Origin: Eurosta solidaginis
Lineage: Eukaryota > Arthropoda > Insecta > Diptera > Tephritidae
Direction of reading: 5' to 3'
NCBI RefSeq assembly: GCF_040869045.1
Contig: NW_027136976.1
Span: forward strand, 62,001 to 126,000
Length of the DNA: 64,000 nt
Both the position numbers and the translations under genes were made by a program. The notes beneath the pieces were generated by a model. It was given only the letters and a program-made list of their open reading frames with translations. It was not told the DNA's origin and did not search any database. Position 1 is the stretch's first letter, and the number at the start of each line of letters is the position of its first letter. Shown piece by piece: positions 1 through 15,000 of the stretch.

Positions 1-3000
1 CGTTAAACAAATTCGTACACGTTATTTATCAATTTAACTCTAGAATTAAAGGATATACAACGAGAAACAACGTTTGACAACCTTTAAACAGTTTTAATAA
101 CTATCTCAAAAATTATCGCTTTGATGCAAACAACTGATGAGTTATCTACTTAAATTTGTTGAACAAAACGACTTACGTATTTTAAACATGCTAACCTTTA
201 GCCCGGTAAGCAAATTAAAAAAAAAAAAGCAATATGTAGGCTACACGAGAACGGAGACGTCGAGTAACCAAAACAAATGCGTTAAACAAATTCGTACACG
301 TTATTTATCAATTTAACTCTAGAATTAAAGGATATGCAACGAGAAACAACGTTTGACAACCTTTAAACAGTTTTAATAACTATATCAAAAATTGTCGCTC
401 TGATGCAAACAACTGATGAGTTATCTACTCACATTTGTTGAACAAAACGACTTACGTATTTTAAACATGCTAACCTTTAGCCCGGTAAGAAAATTAAAAA
501 AAAAACGCAATATGTAGGCTACACGAGAACGGAGACGTCGAGTAACCAAAACAAATGCGTTAAACAAATTAGTACACGTTATTTATCAATTTAACTCTAG
601 AATTAAAGGATATACAACGAGAAACAACGTTTGACAACCTTTAAACAGTTTTAATAACTATCTCAAAAATTGTCGCTCTGATGCAAACAACTGATGAGTT
701 ATCTACTTAAATTTGTTGAACAAAACGACTTACGTATTTTAAACATGCTAACCTTTAGCCCGGTAAGCAAATTAAAAAAAAAAACGCAATATGTAGGCTA
801 CACGAGAACGGAGACGTCGAGTAACCAAAACAAATGCGTTAAACAAATTCGTAGACGTTATTTATCAATTTAACTCTAGAATTAAAGGATATACAACGAG
901 AAACAACGTTTGACAACCTTTAAACAGTTTTAATAACTATCTCAAAAATTGCCGCTCTGATGCAAACAACTGATGAGTTATCTACTTAAATTTTTTGAAC
1001 AAAACGACTTACGTATTTTAAACATGCTAACCTTTAGCCCGGTAAGCAAATTAAAAAAAAAACCGCAATATGTAGGCTACACGAGAACGGAGACGTCGAG
1101 TAACCAAAACAAATGCGTTAAACAAATTCGTACACGTTATTTATCAATTTAACTCTAGAATTAAAGGATATACAACGAGAAACAACGTTTGACAACCTTT
1201 AAACAGTTTTAATAACTATCTCAAAAATTATCGCTCTGATGCAAACAACTGCTGAGTTATCTACTTAAATTTGTTGAACAAAACGACTTACGTATTTTAA
1301 ACATGCTAACCTTTAGCCCGGTAAGCAAATTAAAAAAAAACGCAATATGTAGGCTACACGAGAACGGAGACGTCGAGTAACCAAAACAAATGCGTTAAAC
1401 AAATTCGTACACGTTATTTATCAATTTAACTCTAGAAGTAAAGGATATACAACGAGAAACAACGTTTGACAACCTTTAAACAGTTTTAATAACTATCTCA
1501 AAAATTATCGCTCTGATGCAAACAACTGATGAGTTATCTACTTAAATTTGTTGAACAAAACGACTTACGTATTTTAAACATGCTAACCTTTAGCCCGGTA
1601 AGCAAATTAAAAAAAAAACGCAATATGTAGGCTACACGAGAACGGAGACGTCGAGTAACCAAAACAAATGCGTTAAACAAATTCGTACACGTTATTTATC
1701 AATTTAACTCTAGAATTAAAGGATATACAACGAGAAACAACGTTTGACAACTTTAAACAGTTTTAATAACTATCTCAAAAATTATCGCTCTGATGCAAAC
1801 AACTGCTGAGTTATCTACTCAAATTTGTTGAACAAAACGACTTACGTATTTTAAACATGCTAACCTTTAGCCCGGTAAGCAAATTAAAAAAAAAACGCAA
1901 TATGTAGGCTACACGAGAACGGAGACGTCGAGTAACCAAAACAAATGCGTTAAACAAATTCGTACACGTTATTTATCAATTTAACTCTAGAATTAAAGGA
2001 TATACAACGAGAAACAACGTTTGACAACCTTTAAACAGTTTTAATAACTATCTCAAAAATTATCGCTCTGATGCAAACAACTGATGAGTTATCTACTTAA
2101 ATATGATGAACAAAACGACTTACGTATTTTAAACATGCTAACCTTTAGCCCGGTAAGCAAATTAAAAAAAAAAACGCAATATGTAGGCTACACGAGAACG
2201 GAGACCTCGAGTAACCAAAACAAATGCGTTAAACAAATTCGTACACGTTATTTATCAATTTAACTCTAGAATTAAAGGATATACAACGAGAAACAACGTT
2301 TGACAACCTTTAAACAGTTTTAATAACTATCTCAAAAATTGTCGCTCTGATGCAAACAACTGATGAGTTATCTACTCAAATTTGTTGAACCAAACGACTT
2401 ACGTATTTTAAACATGCTAACCTTTAGCCTGGTAAGCAAATTAAAAAAAAAACGCAATATGTAGGCTACACGAGAACGGAGACGTCGAGTAACCAAAACA
2501 AATGCGTTAAACAAATTCGTACACGTTATTTATCAATTTAACTCTAGAATTAAAGGATATACAACGAGAAACAACGTTTGACAACCTTTAAACAGTTTTA
2601 ATAACTATCTCAAAAATTATCGCTCTGATGCAAACAACTGATGAGTTATCTACTTAAATATGATGAACAAAACGACTTACGTATTTTAAACATGCTAACC
2701 TTTAGCCCGGTAAGCAAATTAAAAAAAAAAACGCAATATGTAGGCTACACGAGAACGGAGACGTCGAGTAACCAAAACAAATGCGTTAAACAAATTCGTA
2801 CACGTTATTTATCAATTTAACTCTAGAATTAAAGGAATACAACGAGAAACAACGTTTGACAACCTTTAAACAGTTTTAATAACTATCTCAAAAATTATCG
2901 CTCTGATGCAAACAACTGATGAGTTATCTACTTAAATTTGATGAACAAAACGACTTACGTATTTTAAACATGCTAACCTTTAGCCCGGTAAGCAAATTTA

Positions 3001-6000
3001 AAAAAAAAACGCAATATGTAGGCTACACGAGAACGGAGACGTCGAGTAACCAAAACAAATGCGTTAAACAAATTCGTACACGTTATTTATCAATTTAACT
3101 CTAGAATTAAAGGATATACAACGAGAAACAACGTTTGACAACCTTTAAACAGTTTTAATAACTATCTCAAAAATTGTCGCTCTGATGCAAACAACTGATG
3201 AGTTATCTACTCAAATTTGTTGAACCAAACGACTTACGTATTTTAAACATGCTAACCTTTAGCCTGGTAAGCAAATTAAAAAAAAAACGCAATATGTAGG
3301 CTACACGAGAACGGAGACGTCGAGTAACCAAAACAAATGCGCTAAACAAATTCGTACACGTTATTTATCAATTTAACTCTAGAATTAAAGGATATACAAC
3401 GAGAAACAACGTTTGACAACCTTTAAACAGTTTTAATAACTATCTCAAAAATTGTCGCTCTGATGCAAACAACTGATGAGTTATCTACTTAAATTTGATG
3501 AACAAAACGACTTACGTATTTTAAACATGCTAACCTTTAGCCCGGTAAGCAAATTAAAAAAAAAACGCAATATGTAGGCTACACGAGAACGCAGACGTCG
3601 AGTAACCAAAACAAATGCGTTAAACAAATTCGTACACGTTATTTATCAATTTAACTCTAGAATTAAAGGATATACAACGAGAAACAACGTTTGACAACCT
3701 TTAAACAGTTTTAATAACTATCTCAAAAATTATCGCTCTGATGCAAACAACTGATGAGTTATCTACTTAAATATGATGAACAAAACGATTTACGTATTTT
3801 AAACATGCTAGCCTTTAGCCCGGTAAGCAAATTAAAAAAAAAAACGCAATATGTAGGCTACACGAGAACGGAGACGTCGAGTAACCAAAACAAATGCGTT
3901 AAACAAATTCGTACACGTTATTTATCAATTTAAATCTAGAATTAAAGGATATACAACGAGAAACAACGTTTGACAACCTTTAAACAGTTTTAATAACTAT
4001 CTCAAAAATTATCGCTCTGATGCAAACAACTGATGAGTTATCTACTTAAATATGATGAACAAAACGACTTACGTATTTTAAACATGCTAACCTTTATCCC
4101 GGTAAGCAAATTAAAAAAAAAACGCAATATGTAGGCTACACGAGAACGGAGACGTCGAGTAACCAAAACAAATGCGTTAAACAAATTCGTACACGTTATT
4201 TATCAATTTAACTCTAGAATTAAAGGATATACAACGAGAAACAACGTTTGACAACCTTTAAACAGTTTTAATAACTATCTCAAAAATTATCGCTCTGATG
4301 CAAACAACTGATGAGTTATCTACTTAAATTTGATGAACAAAACGACTTACGTATTTTAAACATGCTAACCTTTAGCCCGGTAAGCAAATTAAAAAAAAAA
4401 CGCAATATGTAGGCTACACGAGAACGGAGACGTCGAGTAACCAAAACAAATGCGTTAAACAAATTCGTACACGTTATTTATCAACTTAACTCTAGAATTA
4501 AAGGATATACAACGAGAAACAACGTTTGACAACCTTTAAACAGTTTTAATAACTATGTCAAAAATTATCGCTCTGATGCAAACAACTGATGAGTTATCTA
4601 CTTAAATATGATGAACAAAACGGCTTACGTATTTTAAACATGCTAACCTTTAGCCCGGTAAGCAAATTAAAAAAAAAAACGCAATATGTAGGCTACACGA
4701 GAACGGAGACGTCGAGTAACCAAAACAAATGTGTTAAACAAATTCGTACTCGTTATTTATCAATTTAACTCTAGAATTAAAGGATATACAACGAGAAACA
4801 ACGTTTGACAACCTTTAAACAGTTTTAATAACTATCTCAAAAATTATCGCTCTGATGCAAACAACTGATGAGTTATCTACTTAAATATGATGAACAAAAC
4901 GACTTACGTATTTTAAACATGCTAACCTTTAGCCCGGTAAGCAAATTAAAAAAAAAACGCAATATGTAAGCTACACGAGAACGGAGACGTCGAGTAACCA
5001 AAACAAATGCGTTAAACAAATTCGTACACGTTATTTATCAATTTAACTCTAGAATTAAAGGATATACAACGAGAAACAACGTTTGACAACCTTTAAACAG
5101 TTTTAATAACTATCTCAAAAATTATCGCTCTGATGCAAACAACTGATGAGTTATCTACTTAAATTTGATGAACAAAACGACTTACGTATTTTAAACATGC
5201 TAACCTTTAGCCCGGTAAGCAAATTAAAAAAAAAAACGCAATATGTAGGCTACACGAGAACGGAGACGTCGAGTAACCAAAACAAATGCGTTAAACAAAT
5301 TCGTACACGTTATTTATCAACTTAACTCTAGAATTAAAGGATATACAACGAGAAACAACGTTTGACAACCTTTAAACAGTTTTAATAACTATCTCAAAAA
5401 TTATCGCTCTGATGCAAACAACTGATGAGTTATCTACTTGAATATGATGAACAAAACGACTTACGTATTTTAAACATGCTAACCTTTAGCCCGGTAAGCA
5501 AATTAAAAAAAAAACGCAATATGTAGGCTACACGAGAACGGAGACGTCGAGTAACCAAAACAAATGCGTTAAACAAATTCGTACACGTTATTTATCAATT
5601 TAACTCTAGAATTAAAGGATATACAACGAGAAACAACGTTTGACAACCTTTAAACAGTTTTAATAACTATCTCAAAAATTATCGCTCTGATGCAAACAAC
5701 TGATGAGTTATCTACTTAAATATGATGAACAAAACGACTTACGTATTTTAAACATGCTAACCTTTAGCCCGGTAAGCAAATTAAAAAAAAAACGCAATAT
5801 GTAGGCTACACGAGAACGGAGACGTCGAGTAACCAAAACAAATGCGTTAAACAAATTCGTACACGTTATTTATCAATTTAACTCTAGAATTAAAGGATAT
5901 ACAACGAGAAACAACGTTTGACAACCTTTAAACAGTTTTAATAACTATCTCAAAAATTATCGCTCTGATGCAAACAACTGATGAGTTATCTACTTAAATT

Positions 6001-9000
6001 TGATGAACAAAACGACTTACGTATTTTAAACATGCTAACCTTTAGCCCGGTAAGCAAATTAAAAAAAAACGCAATATGTAGGCTACACGAGAACGGAGAC
6101 GTCGAGTAACCAAAACAAATGCGTTAAACAAATTCGTACACGTTATTTATCAACTTAACTCTAGAATTAAAGGATATACAACGAGAAACAACGTTTGACA
6201 ACCTTTAAACAGTTTTAATAACTATCTCAAAAATTATCGCTCTGATGCAAACAACTGATGAGTTATCTACTTAAATATGATGAACAAAACAACTTACGTA
6301 TTTTAAACATGCTAACCTTTAGCCCGGTAAGCAAATTAAAAAAAAAACGCAATATGTAGGCTACATGAGAACGGAGACGTCGAGTAACCAAAACAAATGC
6401 GTTAAACAAATTCGTACACGTTATTTATCAATTTAACTCTAGAATTAAAGGATATACAACGAGAAACAACGTTTGACAACCTTTAAACAGTTTTAATATC
6501 TCAAAAATTATCGCTCTGATGCAAACAACTGATGAGTTATCTACTTAAATATGATGAACAAAACGACTTACGTATTTTAAACATGCTAACCTTTAGCCCG
6601 GTAAGCAAGTTAAAAAAAAAACCCAATATGTAGGCTACACGAGAACGGAGACGTCGAGTAACCAAAACAAATGCGTTAAACAAATTCGTACACGTTATTT
6701 ATCAATTTAACTCTAGAATTAAAGGATATACAACGAGAAACAACGTTTGACAACCTTTAAACAGTTTTAATAACTATCTCAAAAATTATCGCTCTGATGC
6801 AAACAACTGATGAGTTATCTACTTAAATTTGTTGAACAAAACGACTTACGTATTTTAAACATGCTAACCTTTAGCCCGGTAAGCAAATTAAAAAAAAAAC
6901 CGCAATATGTAGGCTACACGAGAACGGAGACGTCGAGTAACCAAAACAAATGCGTTAAACAAATTCGTACACGTTATTTATCAATTTAACTCTAGAATTA
7001 AAGGATATACAACGAGAAACAACGTTTGACAACCTTTAAACAGTTTTAATAACTATCTCAAAAATTGTCGCTCTGATGCAAACAACTGATGAGTTATCTA
7101 CTCACATTTGTTGAACAAAACGACTTACGTATTTTAAACATGCTAACCTTTAGCCCGGTAAGAAAATTAAAAAAAAAACGCAATATGTAGGCTACACGAG
7201 AACGGAGACGTCGAGTAACCAAAACAAATGCGTTAAACAAATTAGTACACGTTATTTATCAATTTAACTCTAGAATTAAAGGATATACAACGAGAAACAA
7301 CGTTTGACAACCTTTAAACAGTTTTAATAACTATCTCAAAAATTGTCGCTCTGATGCAAACAACTGATGAGTTATCTACTCACATTTGTTGAACAAAACG
7401 ACTTACGTATTTTAAACATGCTAACCTTTAGCCCGGTAAGCAAGTTAAAAAAAAAACCCAATATGTAGGCTACACGAGAACGGAGACGTCGAGTAACCAA
7501 AACAAATGCGTTAAACAAATTCGTACACGTTATTTATCAATTTAACTCTAGAATTAAAGGATATACAACGAGAAACAACGTTTGACAACCTTTAAACAGT
7601 TTTAATAACTATCTCAAAAATTGTCGCTCTGATGCAAACAACTGATGAGTTATCTACTCACATTTGTTGAACAAAACGACTTACGTATTTTAAACATGCT
7701 AACCTTTAGCCCGGTAAGAAAATTAAAAAAAAAACGCAATATGTAGGCTACACGAGAACGGAGACGTCGAGTAACCAAAACAAATGCGTTAAACAAATTA
7801 GTACACATTATTTATCAATTTAACTCTAGAATTAAAGGATATACAACGAGAAACAACGTTTAAACAGTTTTAATAACTATCTCAAAAATTGTCGCTCTGA
7901 TGCAAACAACTGATGAGTTATCTACTTAAATTTGTTGAACAAAACGACTTACGTATTTTAAACATGCTAACCTTTAGCCCGGTAAGCAAATTAAAAAAAA
8001 AAACGCAATATGTAGGCTACACGAGAACGGAGACGTCGAGTAACCAAAACAAATGCGTTAAACAAATTCGTAGACGTTATTTATCAATTTAACTCTAGAA
8101 TTAAAGGATATACAACGAGAAACAACGTTTGACAACCTTTAAACAGTTTTAATAACTATCTCAAAAATTGCCGCTCTGATGCAAACAACTGATGAGTTAT
8201 CTACTTAAATTTGTTGAACAAAACGACTTACGTATTTTAAACATGCTAACCTTTAGCCCGGTAAGCAAATTAAAAAAAAAACCGCAATATGTAGGCTACA
8301 CGAGAACGGAGACGTCGAGTAACCAAAACAAATGCGTTAAACAAATTCGTACACGTTATTTATCAATTTAACTCTAGAATTAAAGGATATACAACGAGAA
8401 ACAACGTTTGACAACCTTTAAACAGTTTTAATAACTATCTCAAAAATTATCGCTCTGATGCAAACAACTGCTGAGTTATCTACTTAAATTTGTTGAACAA
8501 AACGACTTACGTATTTTAAACATGCTAACCGTTAGCCCGGTAAGCAAATTAAAAAAAAAACGCAATATGTAGGCTACACGAGAACGGAGACGTCGAGTAA
8601 CCAAAACAAATGCGTTAAACAAATTCGTACACGTTATTTATCAATTTAACTCTAGAAGTAAAGGATATACAACGAGAAACAACGTTTGACAACCTTTAAA
8701 CAGTTTTAATAACTATCTCAAAAATTGTCGCTCTGATGCAAACAACTGATGAGTTATCTACTTAAATTTGTTGAACAAAACGACTTACGTATTTTAAACA
8801 TGCTAACCTTTAGCCCGGTAAGCAAATTAAAAAAAAAAACGCAATATGTAGGCTACACGAGAACGGAGACGTCGAGTAACCAAAACAAATGCGTTAAACA
8901 AATTCGTACACGTTATTTATCAATTTAACTCTAGAATTAAAGGATATACAACGAGAAACAACGTTTGACAACTTTAAACAGTTTTAATAACTATCTCAAA

Positions 9001-12000
9001 AATTATCGCTCTGATGCAAACAACTGCTGAGTTATCTACTCAAATTTGTTGAACAAAACGACTTACGTATTTTAAACATGCTAACCTTTAGCCCGGTAAG
9101 CAAATTAAAAAAAAAACGCAATATGTAGGCTACACGAGAACGGAGACGTCGAGTAACCAAAACAAATGCGTTAAACAAATTCGTACACGTTATTTATCAA
9201 TTTAACTCTAGAATTAAAGGATATACAACGAGAAACAACGTTTGACAACCTTTAAACAGTTTTAATAACTATCTCAAAAATTATCGCTGTGATGCAAACA
9301 ACTGATGAGTTATCTACTTAAATATGATGAACAAAACGACTTACGTATTTTAAACATGCTAACCTTTAGCCCGGTAAGCAAATTAAAAAAAAAAACGCAA
9401 TATGTAGGCTACACGAGAACGGAGACGTCGAGTAACCAAAACAAATGCGTTAAACAAATTCGTACACGTTATTTATCAATTTAACTCTAGAATTAAAGGA
9501 TATACAACGAGAAACAACGTTTGACAACCTTTAAACAGTTTTAATAACTATCTCAAAAATTATCGCTCTGATGCAAACAACTGATGAGTTATCTACTTAA
9601 ATTTGATGAACAAAACGACTTACGTATTTTAAACATGCTAACCTTTAGCCCGGTAAGCAAATTAAAAAAAAAACGCAATATGTAGGCTACACGAGAACGG
9701 AGACGTCGAGTAACCAAAACAAATGCGTTAAACAAATTCGTACACGTTATTTATCAATTTAACTCTAGAATTAAAGGATATACAACGAGAAACAACGTTT
9801 GACAACCTTTAAACAGTTTTAATAACTATCTCAAAAATTGTCGCTCTGATGCAAACAACTGATGAGTTATCTACTCAAATTTGTTGAACAAAACGACTTA
9901 CGTATTTTAAACATGCTAACCTTTAGCCCGGTAAGCAAATTAAAAAAAAAACGCAATATGTAGGCTACACGAGAACGGAGACGTCGAGTAACCAAAACAA
10001 ATGCGTTAAACAAATTCGTACACGTTATTTATCAATTTAACTCTAGAATTAAAGGATATACAACGAGAAACAACGTTTGACAACCTTTAAACAGTTTTAA
10101 TAACTATCTCAAAAATTGTCGCTCTGATGCAAACAACTGATGAGTTATCTACTTAAATTTGATGAACAAAACGACTTACGTATTTTATCCATGCTAACCT
10201 TTAGCCCGGTAAGCAAATTAAAAAAAAAACGCAATATGTAGGCTGCACGAGAACGGAGACGTCGAGTAACCAAAACAAATGCGTTAAACAAATTCGTACA
10301 CGTTATTTATCAATTTAACTCTAGAATTAAAGGATATACAACGAGAAACAACGTTTGACAACCTTTAAACAGTTTTAATAACTATCTCAAAAATTGTCGC
10401 TCTGATGCAAACAACTGATGAGTTATCTACTTAAATTTGATGAACAAAACGACTTACGTATTTTAAACATGCTAACCTTTAGCCCGGTAAGCAAATTAAA
10501 AAAAAAAACGCAATATGTAGGCTACACGAGAACGGAGACGTCGAGTAACCAAAACAAATGCGTTAAACAAATTCGTACACGTTATTTATCAACTTAACTC
10601 TAGAATTAAAGGATATACAACGAGAAACAACGTTTGACAACCTTTAAACAGTTTTAATAACTATCTCAAAAATTATCGCTCTGATGCAAACAACTGATGA
10701 GTTATCTACTTAAATATGATGAACAAAACGGCTTACGTATTTTAAACATGCTAACCTTTAGCCCGGTAAGCAAATTAAAAAAAAAAACGCAATCTGTAGG
10801 CTACACGAGAACGGAGACGTCGAGTAACTAAAACAAATGCGTTAAACAAATTCGTACACGTTATTTATCAATTTAACTCTAGAATTAAAGGATATACAAC
10901 GAGAAACAACGTTTGACAACCTTTAAACAGTTTTAATAACTATCTCAAAAATTATCGCTCTGATGCAAACAACTGATGAGTTATCTACTTAAATATGATG
11001 AACAAAACGACTTACGTATTTTAAACATGCTAACCTTTAGCCCGGTAAGCAAATTAAAAAAAAAAACGCAATATGTAAGCTACACGAGAACGGAGACGTC
11101 GAGTAACCAAAACAAATGCGTTAAACAAATTCGTACACGTTATTTATCAATTTAACTCTAGAATTAAAGGATATACAACGAGAAACAACGTTTGACAACC
11201 TTTAAACAGTTTTAATAACTATCTCAAAAATTATCGCTCTGATGCAAACAACTGATGAGTTATCTACTTAAATTTGATGAACAAAACGACTTACGTATTT
11301 TAAACATGCTAACCTTTAGCCCGGTAAGCAAATTAAAAAAAAAACGCAATATGTAGGCTACACGAGAACGGAGACGTCGAGTAACCAAAACAAATGCGTT
11401 AAACAAATTCGTACACGTTATTTATCAACTTAACTCTAGAATTAAAGGATATACAACGAGAAACAACGTTTGACAACCTTTAAACAGTTTTAATAACTAT
11501 CTCAAAAATTATCGCTCTGATGCAAACAACTGATGAGTTATCTACTTGAATATGATGAACAAAACGACTTACGTATTTTAAACATGCTAACCTTTAGCCC
11601 GGTAAGCAAATTAAAAAAAAAACGCAATATGTAGGCTACACGAGAACGGAGACGTCGAGTAACCAAAGCAAATGCGTTAAACAAATTCGTACACGTTATT
11701 TATCAATTTAACTCTAGAATTAAAGGATATACAACGAGAAACAACGTTTGACAACCTTTAAACAGTTTTAATAACTATCTCAAAAATTATCGCTCTGATG
11801 CAAACAACTGATGAGTTATCTACTTAAATTTGATGAACAAAACGACTTACGTATTTTAAACATGCTAACCTTTAGCCCGGTAAGCAAATTAAAAAAAAAA
11901 CGCAATATGTAGGCTACACGAGAACGGAGACGTCGAGTAACCAAAACAAATGCGTTAAACAAATTCGTACACGTTATTTATCAATTTAACTCTAGAATTA

Positions 12001-15000
12001 AAGGATATACAACGAGAAACAACGTTTGACAACTTTAAACAGTTTTAATAACTATCTCAAAAATTATCGCTCTGATGCAAACAACTGCTGAGTTATCTAC
12101 TCAAATTTGTTGAACAAAACGACTTACGTATTTTAAACATGCTAACCTTTAGCCCGGTAAGCAAATTAAAAAAAAAACGCAATATGTAGGCTACACGAGA
12201 ACGGAGACGTCGAGTAACCAAAACAAATGCGTTAAACAAATTCGTACACGTTATTTATCAATTTAACTCTAGAATTAAAGGATATACAACGAGAAACAAC
12301 GTTTGACAACCTTTAAACAGTTTTAATAACTATCTCAAAAATTATCGCTCTGATGCAAACAACTGATGAGTTATCTACTTAAATATGATGAACAAAACGA
12401 CTTACGTATTTTAAACATGCTAACCTTTAGCCCGGTAAGCAAATTAAAAAAAAAACGCAATATGTAGTCTACACGAGAACGGAGACGTCGAGTAACCAAA
12501 ACAAATGCGTTAAACAAATTCGTACACGTTATTTATCAATTTAACTCTAGAATTAAAGGATATACAACGAGAAACAACGTTTGACAACCTTTAAACAGTT
12601 TTAATAACTATCTCAAAAATTATCGCTCTGATGCAAACAACTGATGAGTTATCTACTTAAATTTGATGAACAAAACGACTTACGTATTTTAAACATGCTA
12701 ACCTTTAGCCCGGTAAGCAAATTAAAAAAAAAACGCAATATGTAGGCTACACTAGAACGGAGACGTCGAGTAACCAAAACAAATGCGTTAAACAAATTCG
12801 TACACGTTATTTATCAATTTAACTCTAGAATTAAAGGATATACAACGAGAAACAACCTTTGACAACCTTTAAACAGTTTTAATAACTATCTCAAAAATTG
12901 TCGCTCTGATGCAAACAACTGATGAGTTATCTACTCAAATTTGTTGAACAAAACGACTTACGTATTTTAAACATGCTAACCTTTAGCCCGGTAAGCAAAT
13001 TAAAAAAAAAACGCAATATGTAGGCTACACGAGAACGGAGACGTCGAGTAACCAAAACAAATGCGTTAAACAAATTCGTACACGTTATTTATCAATTTAA
13101 CTCTAGAATTAAAGGATATACAACGAGAAACAACGTTTGACAACATTTAAACAGTTTTAATAACTATCTCAAAAATTGTCGCTCTGATGCAAACAACTGA
13201 TGAGTTATCTACTTAAATTTGATGAACAAAACGACTTACGTATTTTAAACATGCTAACCTTTAGCCCGGTAAGCAAATTAAAAAAAAAACGCAATATGTA
13301 GGCTACACGAGAACGGAGACGTCGAGTAACCAAAACAAATGCGTTAAACAAATTCGTACACGTTATTTATCAATTTAACTCTAGAATTAAAGGATATACA
13401 ACGAGAAACAACGTTTGACAACCTTTAAACAGTTTTAATAACTATCTCAAAAATTATCGCTCTGATGCAAACAACTGATGAGTTATCTACTTAAATATGA
13501 TTAACAAAACGATTTACGTATTTTAAACATGCTAGTCTTTAGCCCGGTAAGCAAATTAAAAAAAAAACGCAATATGTAGGCTACACGAGAACGGAGACGT
13601 CGAGTAACCAAAACAAATGCGTTAAACAAATTCGTACACGTTATTTATCAATTTAACTCTAGAATTAAAGGATATACAACGAGAAACAACGTTTGACAAC
13701 CTTTAAACAGTTTTAATAACTATCTCAAAAATTATCGCTCTGATGCAAACAACTGATGAGTTATCTACTTAAATATGATGAACAAAACGACTTACGTATT
13801 TTAAACATGCTAACCTTTAGCCCGGTAAGCAAATTTAAAAAAAAACGCAATATGTAGGCTACACGAGAACGGAGACGTCGAGTAACCAAAACAAATGCGT
13901 TAAACAAATTCGTACACGTTATTTATCAATTTAACTCTAGAATTAAAGGATATACAACGAGAAACAACGTTTGACAACCTTTAAACAGTTTTAATAACTA
14001 TCTCAAAAATTATCGCTCTGATGCAAACAACTGATGAGTTATCTACTTAAATTTGATGAACAAAACGACCTACGTATTTTAGACATGCTAACCTTTAGCC
14101 CGGTAAGCAAATTAAAAAAAAAACGCAATATGTAGGCTACACGAGAACGGAGACGTCGAGTAACCAAAACAAATGCGTTAAACAAATTCGTACACGTTAT
14201 TTATCAACGTAACTCTAGAATTAAAGGATATACAACGAGAAACAACGTTTGACAACCTTTAAACAGTTTTAATAACTATCTCAAAAATTATCGCTCTGAT
14301 GCAAACAACTGATGAGTTATCTACTTAAATATGATGAACAAAACGGCTTACGTATTTTAAACATGCTAACCTTTAGCCCGGTAAGCAAATTAAAAAAAAA
14401 CGCAATATGTAGGCTACACGAGAACGGAGACGTCGAGTAACCAAAACAAATGCGTTAAACAAATTCGTACACGTTATTTATCAATTTAACTCTAGAATTA
14501 AAGGATATACAACGAGAAACAACGTTTGACAACCTTTAAGCAGTTTTAATAACTATCTCAAAAATTATCGCTCTGATGCAAACAACTGATGAGTTATCTA
14601 CTTAAATATGATGAACAAAACGACTTACGTATTTTAAACATGCTAGCCTTTAGCCCGGTAAGCAAATTAAAAAAAAAACGCAGTATGTAGGCTACACGAG
14701 AACGGAGACGTCGAGTAACCAAAACAAATGCGTTAAACAAATTCGTACACGTTATTTATCAATTTAACTCTAGAATTAAAGGATATACAACGAGAAACAA
14801 CGTTTGACAACCTTTAAACAGTTTTAATAACTATCTCAAAAATTATCGCTCTGATGCAAACAACTGATGAGTTATCTACTTAAATTTGATGAACAAAACG
14901 ACTTACGTATTTTAAACATGCTAACCTTTAGCCCGGTAAGCAAATTAAAAAAAAAACGCAATATGTAGGATACACGAGAACGGAGACGTCGAGTAACCAA

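Noticed and set aside
211..230. A-tract length differences as a regulatory or coding signal
   Set aside because: Lengths of about 7-12 A vary between neighbouring monomers without pattern and may partly reflect sequencing error in homopolymers.
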